Assembly (NCBI GenBank): GCA_027459825.1
Contig: DAIDGT010000001.1
Span: forward strand, 1 to 37,883
Direction: 5' to 3'
Origin: a bacterium
GTDB lineage: Bacteria > Patescibacteriota > Dojkabacteria > JAKAPS01 > JAJZLI01
Length of the DNA: 37,883 nt
A model generated the notes under the pieces. That model ran no database searches. It was given only the letters and a program-made list of their open reading frames with translations, and had not been told where the DNA came from. A program made the position numbers and the translations under genes. Every line of letters begins with the position of its first letter. Position 1 is the stretch's first letter. Positions 9,430 through 19,385 of the stretch are shown piece by piece.

Positions 9430-9797
9430 ACTTTACAAATAATTTCTCCTCCAACTTTATTTTTCCTCGCCATATCTGTAGAAAATATTCCTTTTGGAGT
9501 GGAAAGAATACAAACACCTATTCCATTTAAAACTTTAGGAATATCTTTGTATGATGTATATACTCTCTGACTTGGTTTAGAAACCCTAACAATACCTGAT
9601 ATTCTACTTTTACTTTTAACATACTTAAGCTTAACAACAATTTCTCTATCTAATTCTTCATAATCCTTAATATATCCTTTTTCTTTTAAAGTTTTTATTA
9701 TTTCAAGCTTAATACGACTTCTTGGGACAGAAACAGTAACTTTCTCCCTCAGTATTGCATTATTTATTCTTGTTATAAAATCAGATATTGGATCCAT
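9423..9797 (-). CDS. rpsH: 30S ribosomal protein S8
   Basis: 124 aa; [14 protein letters not shown]...[10 protein letters not shown]...[33 protein letters not shown]. Confidence 0.96.
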   Translation of the reverse strand: [124 protein letters not shown]

Positions 9798-9814
9798 AAT
9801 ATTTTATTAACTAA

Positions 9815-10009
9815 TTACCACGATGCTTTCCTGACTCCAGGTAATTTACCTTCAGCAACCAAATGCTTAAGGCAAATCCTACATATCCCAAAGTCTCTAA
9901 AATATGCTCTAGGTCTACCACAAAGAGAACATCTATTATATCTCCTTGAAGAAAACTTTACTTTTTTTATTCTTTCCTGTTGTTTATCAACTAATGCTTT
10001 TCTCGCCAT
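9815..10009 (-). CDS. rpsN: 30S ribosomal protein S14, zinc-binding type
   Basis: [11 protein letters not shown]...[39 protein letters not shown]; CxxC...CxxC. Track ORF extends to 10039; MARK start at 10009 preferred. Confidence 0.95.
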   Translation of the reverse strand: MARKALVDKQQERIKKVKFSSRRYNRCSLCGRPRAYFRDFGICRICLKHLVAEGKLPGVRKASW

Positions 10010-10010
10010 A

Positions 10011-10556
10011 TTATTTAGACTTTTGTAAAGGCAAACCAAGGTGTCTTAATAACACCTCAGCTTCATGATTATCTTTCGCCGTTGTAACAATTGTAATCTG
10101 TAGTGATTTTACCCTATCAATATACTTTGTTGCAACCTCAGGGAAAACTGTATGGTCCTTAATTCCGATAGTATAGTTACCCTTTCCATCAAAAGAACCT
10201 AAAGATAAACCTCTAAAATCCCTAAATCTAGGAAATACGACAGAAACCATCTTTTCAAAAAAATCCCACATTCTTCTTCCCCTGAGAGTTACCATAAAAC
10301 CAATTTCCATACCTTCCCTAATATGAAAATTGGAAATACTCTCTCTTGCTTTTGTAACAACAGCTAATTGACCTGTAATAGATTGCAAAACATCACGAAG
10401 AGCATCCATATTCTCAGTATTAATAAAGTTTGATTTAACTCCTGAGTTAATAACAATCTTTAATAGTGTAGGAATTGAGTTAACATTACCTAGTTTAAGC
10501 TCTTTTCCAACTTCACTTTTTATTTTTTTTATATACTCTTCTTTTAATTTATTCAT
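10011..10556 (-). CDS. rplE: 50S ribosomal protein L5
   Basis: 181 aa; [41 protein letters not shown]...PRFRDFRGL...HTVFPEV. Confidence 0.96.
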   Translation of the reverse strand: MNKLKEEYIKKIKSEVGKELKLGNVNSIPTLLKIVINSGVKSNFINTENMDALRDVLQSITGQLAVVTKARESISNFHIREGMEIGFMVTLRGRRMWDFFEKMVSVVFPRFRDFRGLSLGSFDGKGNYTIGIKDHTVFPEVATKYIDRVKSLQITIVTTAKDNHEAEVLLRHLGLPLQKSK

Positions 10557-11278
10557 AAACTTTCTTGTCTAATTTTTTCAAAAATTACTATACTAACAGC
10601 ACTCGATACATTCAAAGAATTGACAAAACTTTGACTGGATTGAGGAATTGAAAGAATTTTATCACACCTTGCTATTAAAGGTTCAGATAAAGCTGCGTCC
10701 TCACCTCCGAAAAGAAATGCTACAGGACCTTTCAAATCTTCATCAAAATATCTTTTATCTCCCGAAACTTCTATTCCAAAAACCTTCACTCCATACTTTT
10801 TAAGCAAATCAATACTTTCAAAAATATTTGCACTAACAGTGTTAACATTAAAAGAAGCTCCTTCTGAAATTCTCGAAACTTCAGTAGAGCCTAACATATC
10901 TTGATTTTTCTTAGGTAAGATTATACTACCAACACCTGCAATATCACAAGATCTCATTATTGCACCTAAGTTTTGTTTATATAAAAGTTCTCTAAAAATT
11001 ACAAAGAATGGATTATCGAGAGCAACATCTTCAATGTTTTTAGGATCTGGTGCTACAAAAGATGCATCTACTCCCTGGTTTTCTTTACCCGTAAGTTTGA
11101 TACGTGAAACAAATTCTACTGCCACACCTCTAGTTTTACAAAGATCTACAATTTCTCTTATCTTTCCATCACTACTAGCATTTACATCAATTCTAACCTT
11201 AATAACTTTGCTTTTAGAATGAAGCAAAGATAAGACAGAATTTCTTCCAACTACAAAATTTAAATTACGCTCTTGCAT
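10553..11278 (-). CDS. SpoU/TrmH-family RNA 2'-O-ribose methyltransferase (RlmB-like)
   Basis: 241 aa; SPOUT motifs QNLGAIMRSCDIAG, FLFGGEDAALSE, IPQSSQSFVNSLNVSSAVSIVIFE. Confidence 0.9.
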   Translation of the reverse strand: MQERNLNFVVGRNSVLSLLHSKSKVIKVRIDVNASSDGKIREIVDLCKTRGVAVEFVSRIKLTGKENQGVDASFVAPDPKNIEDVALDNPFFVIFRELLYKQNLGAIMRSCDIAGVGSIILPKKNQDMLGSTEVSRISEGASFNVNTVSANIFESIDLLKKYGVKVFGIEVSGDKRYFDEDLKGPVAFLFGGEDAALSEPLIARCDKILSIPQSSQSFVNSLNVSSAVSIVIFEKIRQESL

Positions 11279-11550
11279 TTAGAACAAATTCTAACCTTAA
11301 AACCATTTTCATTAAAAGAGTATTTAACTCTAACGTTTTTATTGCATTTGGGACAAACTAAAGACAATATGTTTACCTTGATTCCTTTCTGAATATCTAC
11401 AACCCCATTCTGTTTCATTGCCCTCTTATACAACCCCAAACCTTCTACAAAAACTTTATTAGACTTATTAACAACTCTCAAAATCTTACCTTTTTTACCC
11501 TTATTGTTTCCGCTTCTTACGAAAACGGTATCTCCTGTTCTTAATTTCAT
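11260..11550 (-). CDS. rplX: 50S ribosomal protein L24
   Basis: 96 aa; KLRTGDTVFVRSGNNKGKKGKILRV...CPKCNKNVRV...CSKCKSVI. Confidence 0.95.
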   Translation of the reverse strand: MKLRTGDTVFVRSGNNKGKKGKILRVVNKSNKVFVEGLGLYKRAMKQNGVVDIQKGIKVNILSLVCPKCNKNVRVKYSFNENGFKVRICSKCKSVI

Positions 11551-11918
11551 ATTACTTCATCAGCTAAACTAACAAGCTTATTAAAACCTTTATCTCTAAT
11601 TTCTCTTGCAACTGGACCAAATACTGCACTTCCTATAGGATCCATGCTCTTACTATCAATTATAACTCCTGCATTATCATCAAACCTTATATAAGAACCA
11701 TCTTTCCTTCTACATTCCTTTTTAGTTCTTACTATAACAACAAAAACTTTGTCATGCATAGAAACATTTCCAGAAGGATTTGCTTTAGTTACAGAACAAC
11801 GAACAATGTCTCCTAAAGAAGAAAATCTTCTAAAAGAGTTTCCTATAGTACCTATTATCTTCAACTCCTTGGCACCAGTATTATCAATACATTTTAATTT
11901 AGATTCTCTCTGTAACAT
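11547..11918 (-). CDS. rplN: 50S ribosomal protein L14
   Basis: 123 aa; MLQRESKLKCIDNTGAKELKIIG...RFDDNAGVIID...GSAVFGPVAREIRDKGFNKLVSLADEVI. Confidence 0.97.
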   Translation of the reverse strand: MLQRESKLKCIDNTGAKELKIIGTIGNSFRRFSSLGDIVRCSVTKANPSGNVSMHDKVFVVIVRTKKECRRKDGSYIRFDDNAGVIIDSKSMDPIGSAVFGPVAREIRDKGFNKLVSLADEVI

Positions 11919-11924
11919 AAAAAA

Positions 11925-12182
11925 TTAAACTTTATCTATAAATATATATCTTATTTTACGAGATAAAGGTCTAGATTCCCTAAACGATACTTTATCTCCT
12001 AAAACTAAATCCTTAGAATTATCACACCTTACTAAGAAATTTGTCTTCTGTCTCATAAATTTCTTATATTTAGGATGTTTTTTGTAAGATACAACCTCAA
12101 CCTTAACACATTTCTCTAAATTTAGTGACACAATCTTACCTATAAACTTTCTTAATTTTGATTTATTTTCTTGTTTCTTCAT
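11925..12182 (-). CDS. rpsQ: 30S ribosomal protein S17
   Basis: 85 aa; FIGKIVSLNLEKCVKVEVVSYKKHPKYKKFMRQKTNFLVRCDN...GDKVSFRESRPLSRKIRY. Confidence 0.95.
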   Translation of the reverse strand: MKKQENKSKLRKFIGKIVSLNLEKCVKVEVVSYKKHPKYKKFMRQKTNFLVRCDNSKDLVLGDKVSFRESRPLSRKIRYIFIDKV

Positions 12183-12432
12183 TTTTTATTTCTTCTTTTT
12201 TTTGATTAATTGCAAATAAAACCTTTTTTTCCTTGAGAATTGTATAAAACTTTGCAAGGTCTTTTTTCATTACTTTAATCTTCGAAACATTAATTCCTTC
12301 ACTACTCATCTTCTGTATAACTTGCATTTTTATACTCATCCTTTCAGAAAGAAGCTTCTCTTTGAGTTTCTTAATTTCAGATATAATATCAGATTCCTTC
12401 ATTTTTCTAATTTCATTAATATTCATCTTCAC
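12163..12432 (-). CDS. rpmC: 50S ribosomal protein L29
   Basis: 89 aa in rpmC position; INEIRKMKESDIISEIKKLKEKLLSERM. Confidence 0.88.
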   Translation of the reverse strand: MKMNINEIRKMKESDIISEIKKLKEKLLSERMSIKMQVIQKMSSEGINVSKIKVMKKDLAKFYTILKEKKVLFAINQKKEEIKNEETRK

Positions 12433-12835
12433 TATTTACAAATTTAGTTTTTACAGAAAGTTTGCATGAAGCTAACTTAAATGCCTGCTTTGCCATTTCA
12501 TTAGAAATACCAACAATCTCAAAAATCACACTACCAGCTCTAACAGGGGTAGAAAAACTCATAACATTTCCTTTTCCAGAACCCATTTTAACTCCAGCTG
12601 CCTTTGAAGTTTGAGGTAGATAAGGAAAGACTCTAATCCATACCTTCCCTCCTCTTTTAGTATAGTGAGCAATAGTTTTCCTTGCTGACTCAATTTCTCT
12701 AGCAGAAAGTAGACCACTTTCCACTGCTTTCAATCCATAATCTCCAAAAGATAACCCCATACCAACATTTGCAACTTTATCTAAGTCTCCTCTAAATGAT
12801 CTTCTATATTTTTGTCTTTTTGGTTGCATTAACAT
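12416..12835 (-). CDS. rplP: 50S ribosomal protein L16
   Basis: MQPKRQKYRRSFRG...GLKAVESGLLSAREIESARKTIAHYTKRGGKVWIRVFPYLPQTSKAAGVKMGSGKGN. Confidence 0.96.
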   Translation of the reverse strand: MLMQPKRQKYRRSFRGDLDKVANVGMGLSFGDYGLKAVESGLLSAREIESARKTIAHYTKRGGKVWIRVFPYLPQTSKAAGVKMGSGKGNVMSFSTPVRAGSVIFEIVGISNEMAKQAFKLASCKLSVKTKFVNSEDEY

Positions 12836-12840
12836 AAAAA

Positions 12841-13488
12841 TTATTCTTCCTCTTCTATAAATGTTTTATTACCCTTATAAATCCAGACCTTAACTCCTAA
12901 AATACCAAAACCAATAGTCTTTGCATAAGCATCATAATAATCAATATCTGCCTTAAGTGTATGTAAAGGAACTGTTCCAAATTTTTTCTTTTCAGTTCTA
13001 TGGATTTCAGAACCACCAACTCTTCCAGAAATCTCAATTTTAGCACCAAGTGCACCAGCTTCCCTAATTTTTTCTAATTCCTTGTCCATTAAAAATTTAT
13101 ACGATACCCTTTTTTGAATACCTTCAGCTATATTCTTTGCTACAAGTACAGCCGACAGTTCAGGTTTTTTTACATCTTTAACATTCAAATGAACAGAAGT
13201 GCCAAGCATTACATCTAATTTTTTCTTTAATTCTTCAAGACCTTTTCCTCCTCTACCAATTACTACACCAGGACGAGCAACAATTATATCGATAATTGCA
13301 TTATTTAAAGACCGTTTTATCACAATATCCTCAACTCCTGCAATACTAATAGCAGCTTTAAGGAATTTTCTTACCTTCAAATCCTCATGAAGCTGTTTTA
13401 CATATTGTTTTCCTTCAGCAAACCACAAAGATTTATAATTTTTATTTATTCCCAACCTTAAACTTGTTGGATGAACTTTTTGTCCCAT
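12841..13488 (-). CDS. rpsC: 30S ribosomal protein S3
   Basis: 215 aa; MGQKVHPTSLRLGINK...GVVIGRGGKGLEELKKKL...KIEISGRVGGSEIHRTEKKKFGTVPLHTLKADIDY. Confidence 0.97.
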   Translation of the reverse strand: MGQKVHPTSLRLGINKNYKSLWFAEGKQYVKQLHEDLKVRKFLKAAISIAGVEDIVIKRSLNNAIIDIIVARPGVVIGRGGKGLEELKKKLDVMLGTSVHLNVKDVKKPELSAVLVAKNIAEGIQKRVSYKFLMDKELEKIREAGALGAKIEISGRVGGSEIHRTEKKKFGTVPLHTLKADIDYYDAYAKTIGFGILGVKVWIYKGNKTFIEEEE

Positions 13489-13492
13489 AATT

Positions 13493-13828
13493 TTATTTTG
13501 TACTAATTTTTACAGATATATTACAATAACCTTTATTTAGAATTTCAATATGCCCATGACTCTTAAACCTATATCTTCTAAGCGATCTCCCCTTACCAAC
13601 AGACACTTCAAATTTGTACGGTTTAGGAAGATTCTTAGCCTCTGCGTTATTTAAAGCATTTTTAAGTACTTTATACAATGTAGGTGCATTCCTATAATTT
13701 ACAAATTTTAAAATATCCAAAGCATCTTCAATCTCCATTCCTTTTATCATATCAGCCACAAGCTTAGCTTTTTGAGCTGAACCCTTAACATTCTTTATTT
13801 GTGCAACTGCAAATTCTTTATTTTCCAT
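13493..13828 (-). CDS. rplV: 50S ribosomal protein L22
   Basis: 111 aa; SAQKAKLVADMIKGMEIEDALDILKF...VLKNALNNAEAKN...GRSLRRYRFKSHGHIEILNKGYCNISV. Confidence 0.95.
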   Translation of the reverse strand: MENKEFAVAQIKNVKGSAQKAKLVADMIKGMEIEDALDILKFVNYRNAPTLYKVLKNALNNAEAKNLPKPYKFEVSVGKGRSLRRYRFKSHGHIEILNKGYCNISVKISTK

Positions 13829-13830
13829 AA

Positions 13831-14139
13831 TTAACTCTGTTCAACTCTACCAATACTACCTTGATTTTGAGCAATTTTACCTTGCCTACTATGGCCTCTA
13901 AATAATCTTGTTATAGAAAACTCACCAAGCCTATGACCTACCATTGATTCATTAATTAAAACAGGAATATGAGTTTTACCATTATGTACAGCAATAGTAA
14001 AACCTACCATCTCAGGAGAGATTGTGGAATTCCTTGCCCATGTTTTAATAGGCTTTCTATCCCCAGAAATCTTTTGCTTCTGTACTTTTATTAATAATTT
14101 TTCGTCCACATATGGACCTTTTTTTGATGATCTAGCCAT
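13831..14139 (-). CDS. rpsS: 30S ribosomal protein S19
   Basis: 102 aa; [16 protein letters not shown]...[52 protein letters not shown]. Confidence 0.97.
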   Translation of the reverse strand: MARSSKKGPYVDEKLLIKVQKQKISGDRKPIKTWARNSTISPEMVGFTIAVHNGKTHIPVLINESMVGHRLGEFSITRLFRGHSRQGKIAQNQGSIGRVEQS

Positions 14140-14992
14140 TTTTTCTATATCCTTTTTTACCTTTTCTTCTTGTAACTATATATTTATTTGTTCTTTTATT
14201 ATTTCTTGTTAGAGTTCCTCTTCTGTTTCCCCAAATATCTTTCCCAATTCTACCAACCTGACCTTTACCTTCTCCTCCTCCATGAGGATGCTGTTCTGCA
14301 TGCATTGCCATACCTCTAACAGAAGGTCGTATTCCTAAATATCTTGATCTACCTGCCTTTCCCAATTTTCTATTTGCCCATTCTGCGTTTCCAACTCTAC
14401 CAATAGTAGCATAATTTCCTGCTTCAACATAACGTACCTCCCCAGAAGGTAACTTAACTAAAGCAAGCTTACCATCAAGAGATTGTAATTTTGCAAGATT
14501 TCCTGCAGATCTCACTAGGGCACCACCTTTCCCCCTTGTAAGTTCAATATTGTAAATTTCACTTCCAACAGGGATACTTGATAGAGGCATAGAATTTCCA
14601 ACTCTAGCTTCCACATTATCTCCTGATATTACTGAATTTCCTACCAAAAGACCTTCAGGGCAGATTATATACCTTTTTTCGCCATCTGCATAGCTAATAA
14701 GTGCAATATTAGCACTCCTGTAAGGATCGTATTCTATTGAAACTACTTTAGCAGGCACATTATACTTATCCATTTTAAAATCAATTACCCTATACATTCT
14801 TTTCACACCACCACCTTGATGCCTAACAGTAATTACACCTCTTACATTCCTACCAGAGTGACTTTTAACCTTCTTTAGTAAAGATTTTAATGGCCTATTT
14901 TTTTTCATGCCAACTCTTGCTACAAGATGAGTGTGTCTCAAAGTTGGGGTAGTTGGATTATATGATTTTATACTATTATTTCTTGCTACCAT
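14132..14992 (-). CDS. rplB: 50S ribosomal protein L2
   Basis: 286 aa; [26 protein letters not shown]...[33 protein letters not shown]. Confidence 0.97.
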   Translation of the reverse strand: MVARNNSIKSYNPTTPTLRHTHLVARVGMKKNRPLKSLLKKVKSHSGRNVRGVITVRHQGGGVKRMYRVIDFKMDKYNVPAKVVSIEYDPYRSANIALISYADGEKRYIICPEGLLVGNSVISGDNVEARVGNSMPLSSIPVGSEIYNIELTRGKGGALVRSAGNLAKLQSLDGKLALVKLPSGEVRYVEAGNYATIGRVGNAEWANRKLGKAGRSRYLGIRPSVRGMAMHAEQHPHGGGEGKGQVGRIGKDIWGNRRGTLTRNNKRTNKYIVTRRKGKKGYRKNG

Positions 14993-15395
14993 TTTCTTTC
15001 TCCTTACTCTTTAAAACATTTTTATTACTAGAGGATACTTTTACTGTTTTTTTCTTCCCCTTTTTTTTCTTCTCTTCTTTCTTATCTTCACCTAGTAAAT
15101 TAATAATCTGACCCTTTGCAAGCTTTACATAAGCCTTTTTACTATCAGGCCTCTTATTTTTAACAAGAGAAGTTTTTTTGTTAACATCTCTTACCTTTGA
15201 ACCTTTAGACGATAACATCCTAACCTTAATAACATCTACTCCAAAAGCCCTAGATACTGCCATTTTTATACCAAATTTATCAGAAGATTTTGCAACTTCA
15301 AAAGCGTACCATCCACCACTGCCTTCACTGGAAGATGAAAGCTTCAATATTTTTTCAGAAATTATTGGTTTTATTAAAACATCTGCTATCTTCAT
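14976..15395 (-). CDS. rplW: 50S ribosomal protein L23 with Lys-rich C-terminal tail
   Basis: 139 aa; IADVLIKPIISEKI...YAFEVAKSSDKFGIKMAVSRAFGVDVIKVR; tail KKEEKKKKGKKKTVKV. Confidence 0.92.
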   Translation of the reverse strand: MKIADVLIKPIISEKILKLSSSSEGSGGWYAFEVAKSSDKFGIKMAVSRAFGVDVIKVRMLSSKGSKVRDVNKKTSLVKNKRPDSKKAYVKLAKGQIINLLGEDKKEEKKKKGKKKTVKVSSSNKNVLKSKEKENGSKK

Positions 15396-16027
15396 ACACT
15401 TTTATATCCAGGGATCATTTTTATTGCCCCCTCCGTAAAAATAACTCTATTATGATATTCAACCTCATAAGCATTTAAAAATTTTGATGATAAAATTCTT
15501 GCATTTTTAATATTAGAAAACGCTTTTTTTACATTATCATCAACATCTTCCATCAAAACTAATACTCTTTTATCTTTATCTAATTTTAAGTCTTTTAATA
15601 TGTCAGAAGCAGACTTAGTCATTCTTTTAGAATCAATGGAAATAGAATCAATAAACATGAGTTTATCATCTTTCATATATTCACTAAGAGCACTGTATAA
15701 GGCTGCCCTTCTCATTTTTTGAGGCATAGACAAATTTACATTTGAAGGTTGAGGTCCATGAGAAACTCCGCCATGCCTAAAAATATTAGATTTTAAATCT
15801 CCTGCTCTAGCTTTCTCGACCTTATTGTTAGCCCAAGGTTTTCTTCCAGTTCCCGAAACTTCAGACCTATCTTTAGCAGAATGAGTCCCCTGCTTACAAT
15901 TTGCAATATGAATATATATATACTGATCAATAAGGCTTATATTTACCTTAGATCCAAAAATTTCATCTGACACTTCTATTTTTTTTGTTTTTTTCTCACC
16001 TTTCTGAGAATATATATTCACTTTCAT
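15392..16027 (-). CDS. rplD: 50S ribosomal protein L4
   Basis: 211 aa; QGTHSAKDRSEVSGTGRKPWANNKVEKARAGDLKSNIFRHGGVSHGPQP. Confidence 0.96.
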   Translation of the reverse strand: MKVNIYSQKGEKKTKKIEVSDEIFGSKVNISLIDQYIYIHIANCKQGTHSAKDRSEVSGTGRKPWANNKVEKARAGDLKSNIFRHGGVSHGPQPSNVNLSMPQKMRRAALYSALSEYMKDDKLMFIDSISIDSKRMTKSASDILKDLKLDKDKRVLVLMEDVDDNVKKAFSNIKNARILSSKFLNAYEVEYHNRVIFTEGAIKMIPGYKSV

Positions 16028-16033
16028 AAAATA

Positions 16034-16633
16034 TTATTCGCCTTTTACAACTACAGGAGTACCTGTAGCTCCAGGAACAGCGCCCTGTAGAACTAAAATA
16101 TTATCCTTTATATCAACAACTTCTAAATGAGTAATAGTCTTCATATCTCCTCCCATCCTACCTCCCATTTTCTTACCTTTCTTTACATTACCAGGAGTTG
16201 TTCTAGAACCAATAGATCCTGGATGTCTCCATTTTCCAGATTCTCCTCCATGAGTCTTTGGCCCCCCTTTAAAATGCCATCTTTTAACAACACCAGCAAA
16301 ACCCTTACCTTTAGTTTTTGAAGTAACACTAACCTTACTACCAACTTCAAAAGCTGAAGGCAAAATTTTCTCTCCTACAGAAACACCATCAATAACACCC
16401 ACTTCTTTAATATACCTAGGAACAGATACCCCTTTATATTTCCCAATCTCAGGTTTTGAAGGATGTTTCTTTACACCAAGACCAAGAACGGTACTATCAT
16501 AACCATCTTTTTCTTTATTCTTGACTCCACAAACAAAACAGTTTGCCACTTCAATTAAAGTTACAGGAGTAACCTTCCCGTTATCTTTAAAAACTTGAGT
16601 CATATTTTTCTTTATTCCAAGTAAAGCCTTCAT
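16034..16633 (-). CDS. rplC: 50S ribosomal protein L3
   Basis: MKALLGIKKNMTQVF...GKGFAGVVKRWHFKGGPKTHGGESGKWRHPGSIGSRTTPGNVKKGKKMGGRMGG. Track ORF reaches 16645 via non-ATG start; ATG at 16633 preferred. Confidence 0.95.
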   Translation of the reverse strand: MKALLGIKKNMTQVFKDNGKVTPVTLIEVANCFVCGVKNKEKDGYDSTVLGLGVKKHPSKPEIGKYKGVSVPRYIKEVGVIDGVSVGEKILPSAFEVGSKVSVTSKTKGKGFAGVVKRWHFKGGPKTHGGESGKWRHPGSIGSRTTPGNVKKGKKMGGRMGGDMKTITHLEVVDIKDNILVLQGAVPGATGTPVVVKGE

Positions 16634-16650
16634 ATTTTTAATCAATAAAT

Positions 16651-16679
16651 AAAATAGAAGTTTTCTAAGCTTCTATTTT
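16651..16679 (-). promoter_or_regulatory. hairpin between rpsJ and rplC (possible attenuator)
   Basis: aaaatagaag - ttttctaag - cttctatttt, 10 perfect pairs extendable inward, followed on the minus strand by a U-rich run. Confidence 0.5.
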
Positions 16680-16701
16680 TAATATAACAATATATTTTGT
16701 A

Positions 16702-17001
16702 CTACTTAATCTCAATTCCTACACCAACAGGTAATTGTAGATGAGTTAGGGCATCAATAGTCTTACTTGTTGGAGAAAGAATATCTATAATTCTTTTATG
16801 AATCCTCATCTCAAAACTTTCCATAGCACGCTTATTTACATGAGGTGAAGTATTAATAGTGTATCTTTTTATCTTCGTTGGTAAGGGTATAGGACCTGAT
16901 GTCTTAGCACCCGAAGATACAGCAGATGATATTATCTGTTGAGCAGACTTATCAAGTACTTGAACATCAAATCCTTTTAGTTTAACCCTTATTCTATCCA
17001 T
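16702..17001 (-). CDS. rpsJ: 30S ribosomal protein S10
   Basis: 99 aa; RIRVKLKGFDVQVLDKSAQQI...GPIPLPTKIKRYTINTSPHVNKRAMESFEMRIHKRIIDI. Confidence 0.97.
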   Translation of the reverse strand: MDRIRVKLKGFDVQVLDKSAQQIISSAVSSGAKTSGPIPLPTKIKRYTINTSPHVNKRAMESFEMRIHKRIIDILSPTSKTIDALTHLQLPVGVGIEIK

Positions 17002-17022
17002 AATAAAAAGAGCAAATAAAAT

Positions 17023-18222
17023 TTATTTTAATATTTTACTAATTACTCCAGCACCCACAGTCCTTCCTCCTTCTCTAATAGCAAAATGCATTCCATCTTC
17101 TAAGGCTACAGGCATAATAAGCCTAATAATCATTTTTACATTATCTCCTGGAAGAGCCATTTCAGTACCTTCTGTAAGAGAAATTTCCCCTGTTACATCA
17201 GTTGTTCTTATATAGAATTGAGGTCTATATCCAGTAACAAAAGGAGTATGTCTTCCACCCTCTTCTTTAGTTAAAATATAAATTTCAGCCTCAAATTCTG
17301 TATGAGGAGTAATAGATCCTGTCTTTGCAATAACCTGACCTCTTTGAATCTCTTCTCTCTTAAATCCTCTAAGCAGTAAACCTACATTATCTCCTGCTCT
17401 TGCATCATCCAAAGACTTATTAAACATTTCAATACCCGTAACAACTGTTTTCTTAACCTTCTCTTCAAGTCCTACAATCTCAACTTCTTCATTTACCTTC
17501 AAAGTTCCTCTTTCAACCCTACCTGTTGCAACAGTACCTCTACCTTCAATAGAAAATACATCTTCAATAGGCATCAAGAATGGTTTATCAACTGCCCTTT
17601 CAGGAACAGGAATATAATCATCAACATTTTGCATAAGTTGCAAAATTGGACCACACCATTCACAATCAGTTTTTCCACATCCACATTCAAGAGCCTTTAG
17701 AGCACTACCCCTAATTATTGGAGTAGCATCTCCATCAAATTCATATTTTGAAAGTAATTCTCTAATTTCAACTTCTACTAACTCCGCAAGTTCAGGATCA
17801 TCAACCATATCAATCTTATTCAAGAAAACAACGATTTTAGGAACTCCAACCTGACGAGCAAGCAGAATATGCTCTCTTGTCTGAGGCATAGGACCGTCGG
17901 TTGCAGCAACAACAAGAATAGCTCCATCCATTTGAGCTGCTCCAGTAATCATGTTTTTCACATAATCAGCGTGTCCAGGACAATCTACATGAGCATAATG
18001 AAATTTCTCTGTTTCATATTCAGTATGAGCTGTAGCAATTGTAATTCCTCTTGCCTTCTCTTCAGGTGCAGCATCAAGAGAATTAACATCTTTTTTCTGA
18101 GCAGCAAAACCTGCAGAACCAAGAACTTTCAATATTGCAGCAGTAAGCGTAGTCTTTCCGTGGTCAACATGACCAATTGTTCCTACATTTTTATGTGGTT
18201 TAGATCTATCAAAAGCTACCAT
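17023..18222 (-). CDS. tuf: elongation factor Tu
   Basis: 399 aa; [77 protein letters not shown]. Confidence 0.98.
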   Translation of the reverse strand: MVAFDRSKPHKNVGTIGHVDHGKTTLTAAILKVLGSAGFAAQKKDVNSLDAAPEEKARGITIATAHTEYETEKFHYAHVDCPGHADYVKNMITGAAQMDGAILVVAATDGPMPQTREHILLARQVGVPKIVVFLNKIDMVDDPELAELVEVEIRELLSKYEFDGDATPIIRGSALKALECGCGKTDCEWCGPILQLMQNVDDYIPVPERAVDKPFLMPIEDVFSIEGRGTVATGRVERGTLKVNEEVEIVGLEEKVKKTVVTGIEMFNKSLDDARAGDNVGLLLRGFKREEIQRGQVIAKTGSITPHTEFEAEIYILTKEEGGRHTPFVTGYRPQFYIRTTDVTGEISLTEGTEMALPGDNVKMIIRLIMPVALEDGMHFAIREGGRTVGAGVISKILK

Positions 18223-18254
18223 AAAATTATCTAACTAAAATAAAATAATAAGCA

Positions 18255-18283
18255 ATTATACAAGCAATTTTGTTGTATTGCAA
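18255..18283 (-). promoter_or_regulatory. sigma70-type promoter for the tuf-S10-spc operon
   Basis: On minus strand TTGCAA (18283-18278), 17-nt spacer, TATAAT (18260-18255), about 33 nt upstream of the tuf ATG. Confidence 0.75.
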
Positions 18284-18331
18284 CTCAGAATATACCATAT
18301 CAAATTTTATTTGTAAACTACAGATTAAAAT

Positions 18332-19321
18332 TTAATTAAAAGTTGTTTTCCAACCTTGAGAAGAAAATTGAGAAATATAGTCAGAAGATGAAGATGCAGA
18401 CACTTCTAATGTGTAATTTACTACCGAATAATTATTCTTCTGAGAAATACTTACTTCAACAGTTATACCCCCAAGACCATATTTCAAATAATATATAGCA
18501 TTATTGTCTATAATTGCGCCATAAACAGTAAATGGGTAATATCCCCAACTTTTGAACTGCGAAATATATTGATTTAATACATTAGTAACATAACCTTCAT
18601 CACTACTATCAATAATTCCAATCCCTTTTAAAACCTCAATAGGAGTATTGTCTGTAAAAGAGGATATTTTACTTAACCTAGAAGAATAAAATGTAAAACT
18701 AGTAGGAGTTATTGCATTCACACCTGAAAGAGACATAGAATCTAGAGCACTTACCATGCCAGCAAGAGAAAAGGGAGTACCCTCAGATGGGCCAATAGAA
18801 ATAGGTAAAAATGCAAGCACAGAGTCCAATTTAGCTTTACTTATACCATTTGTACTAATAATAAGTTGTACAAATATCCTACTGGAATAAAAAGTATAGG
18901 TAACAGAAATTGAGCCAATATTAAACGTAATAGAATTATTTCCAACATTATATGACCATCCTCGTGTAATATAGTAAGAAATAAGTTTATCTCTATCATG
19001 GGGGTAATTAGATCCAGATAAATTTATAGATAAACTTTCGTAAGTACCAGATTTTGCATCAGTAACAACATTGTAAGAACTATAACCTAATGGATTTATA
19101 CCTTCAGCAAAACTCATAAGTTGCAACTTAGTATATGGAGAGTAACTAGCAGAAGATACGATATTACCTTTATTGGCAGTATTATTAAATATCCCTTTTG
19201 CAAATAACTTTATAAATATCACAGACAAAATAATAAAATATAGTATGAAAAATATGAGAAATATAGATCTATGCGATTTCATAAGGTTAATTATACTAAA
19301 CAAAACTTTAATTATATACAA
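18332..19321 (-). CDS. secreted or membrane-anchored protein of unknown function
   Basis: 329 aa; one N-terminal TM helix (SIFLIFFILYFIILSVIFIKLFA) then Ser/Thr/Tyr-rich probable extracytoplasmic domain. Confidence 0.6.
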   Translation of the reverse strand: MYIIKVLFSIINLMKSHRSIFLIFFILYFIILSVIFIKLFAKGIFNNTANKGNIVSSASYSPYTKLQLMSFAEGINPLGYSSYNVVTDAKSGTYESLSINLSGSNYPHDRDKLISYYITRGWSYNVGNNSITFNIGSISVTYTFYSSRIFVQLIISTNGISKAKLDSVLAFLPISIGPSEGTPFSLAGMVSALDSMSLSGVNAITPTSFTFYSSRLSKISSFTDNTPIEVLKGIGIIDSSDEGYVTNVLNQYISQFKSWGYYPFTVYGAIIDNNAIYYLKYGLGGITVEVSISQKNNYSVVNYTLEVSASSSSDYISQFSSQGWKTTFN

Positions 19322-19385
19322 CTACATAGCCACACAAATCGTACCCCCTTAACAACCACTATAAGACATGATATAATATCTATAT

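Noticed and set aside
11260-11550. Zinc-ribbon-like CPKC/CSKC in L24
   Set aside because: This C-terminal extension is common in bacterial L24.
17869-18234. Plus-strand 121-aa ORF
   Set aside because: Antisense to the highly conserved 5' part of tuf.
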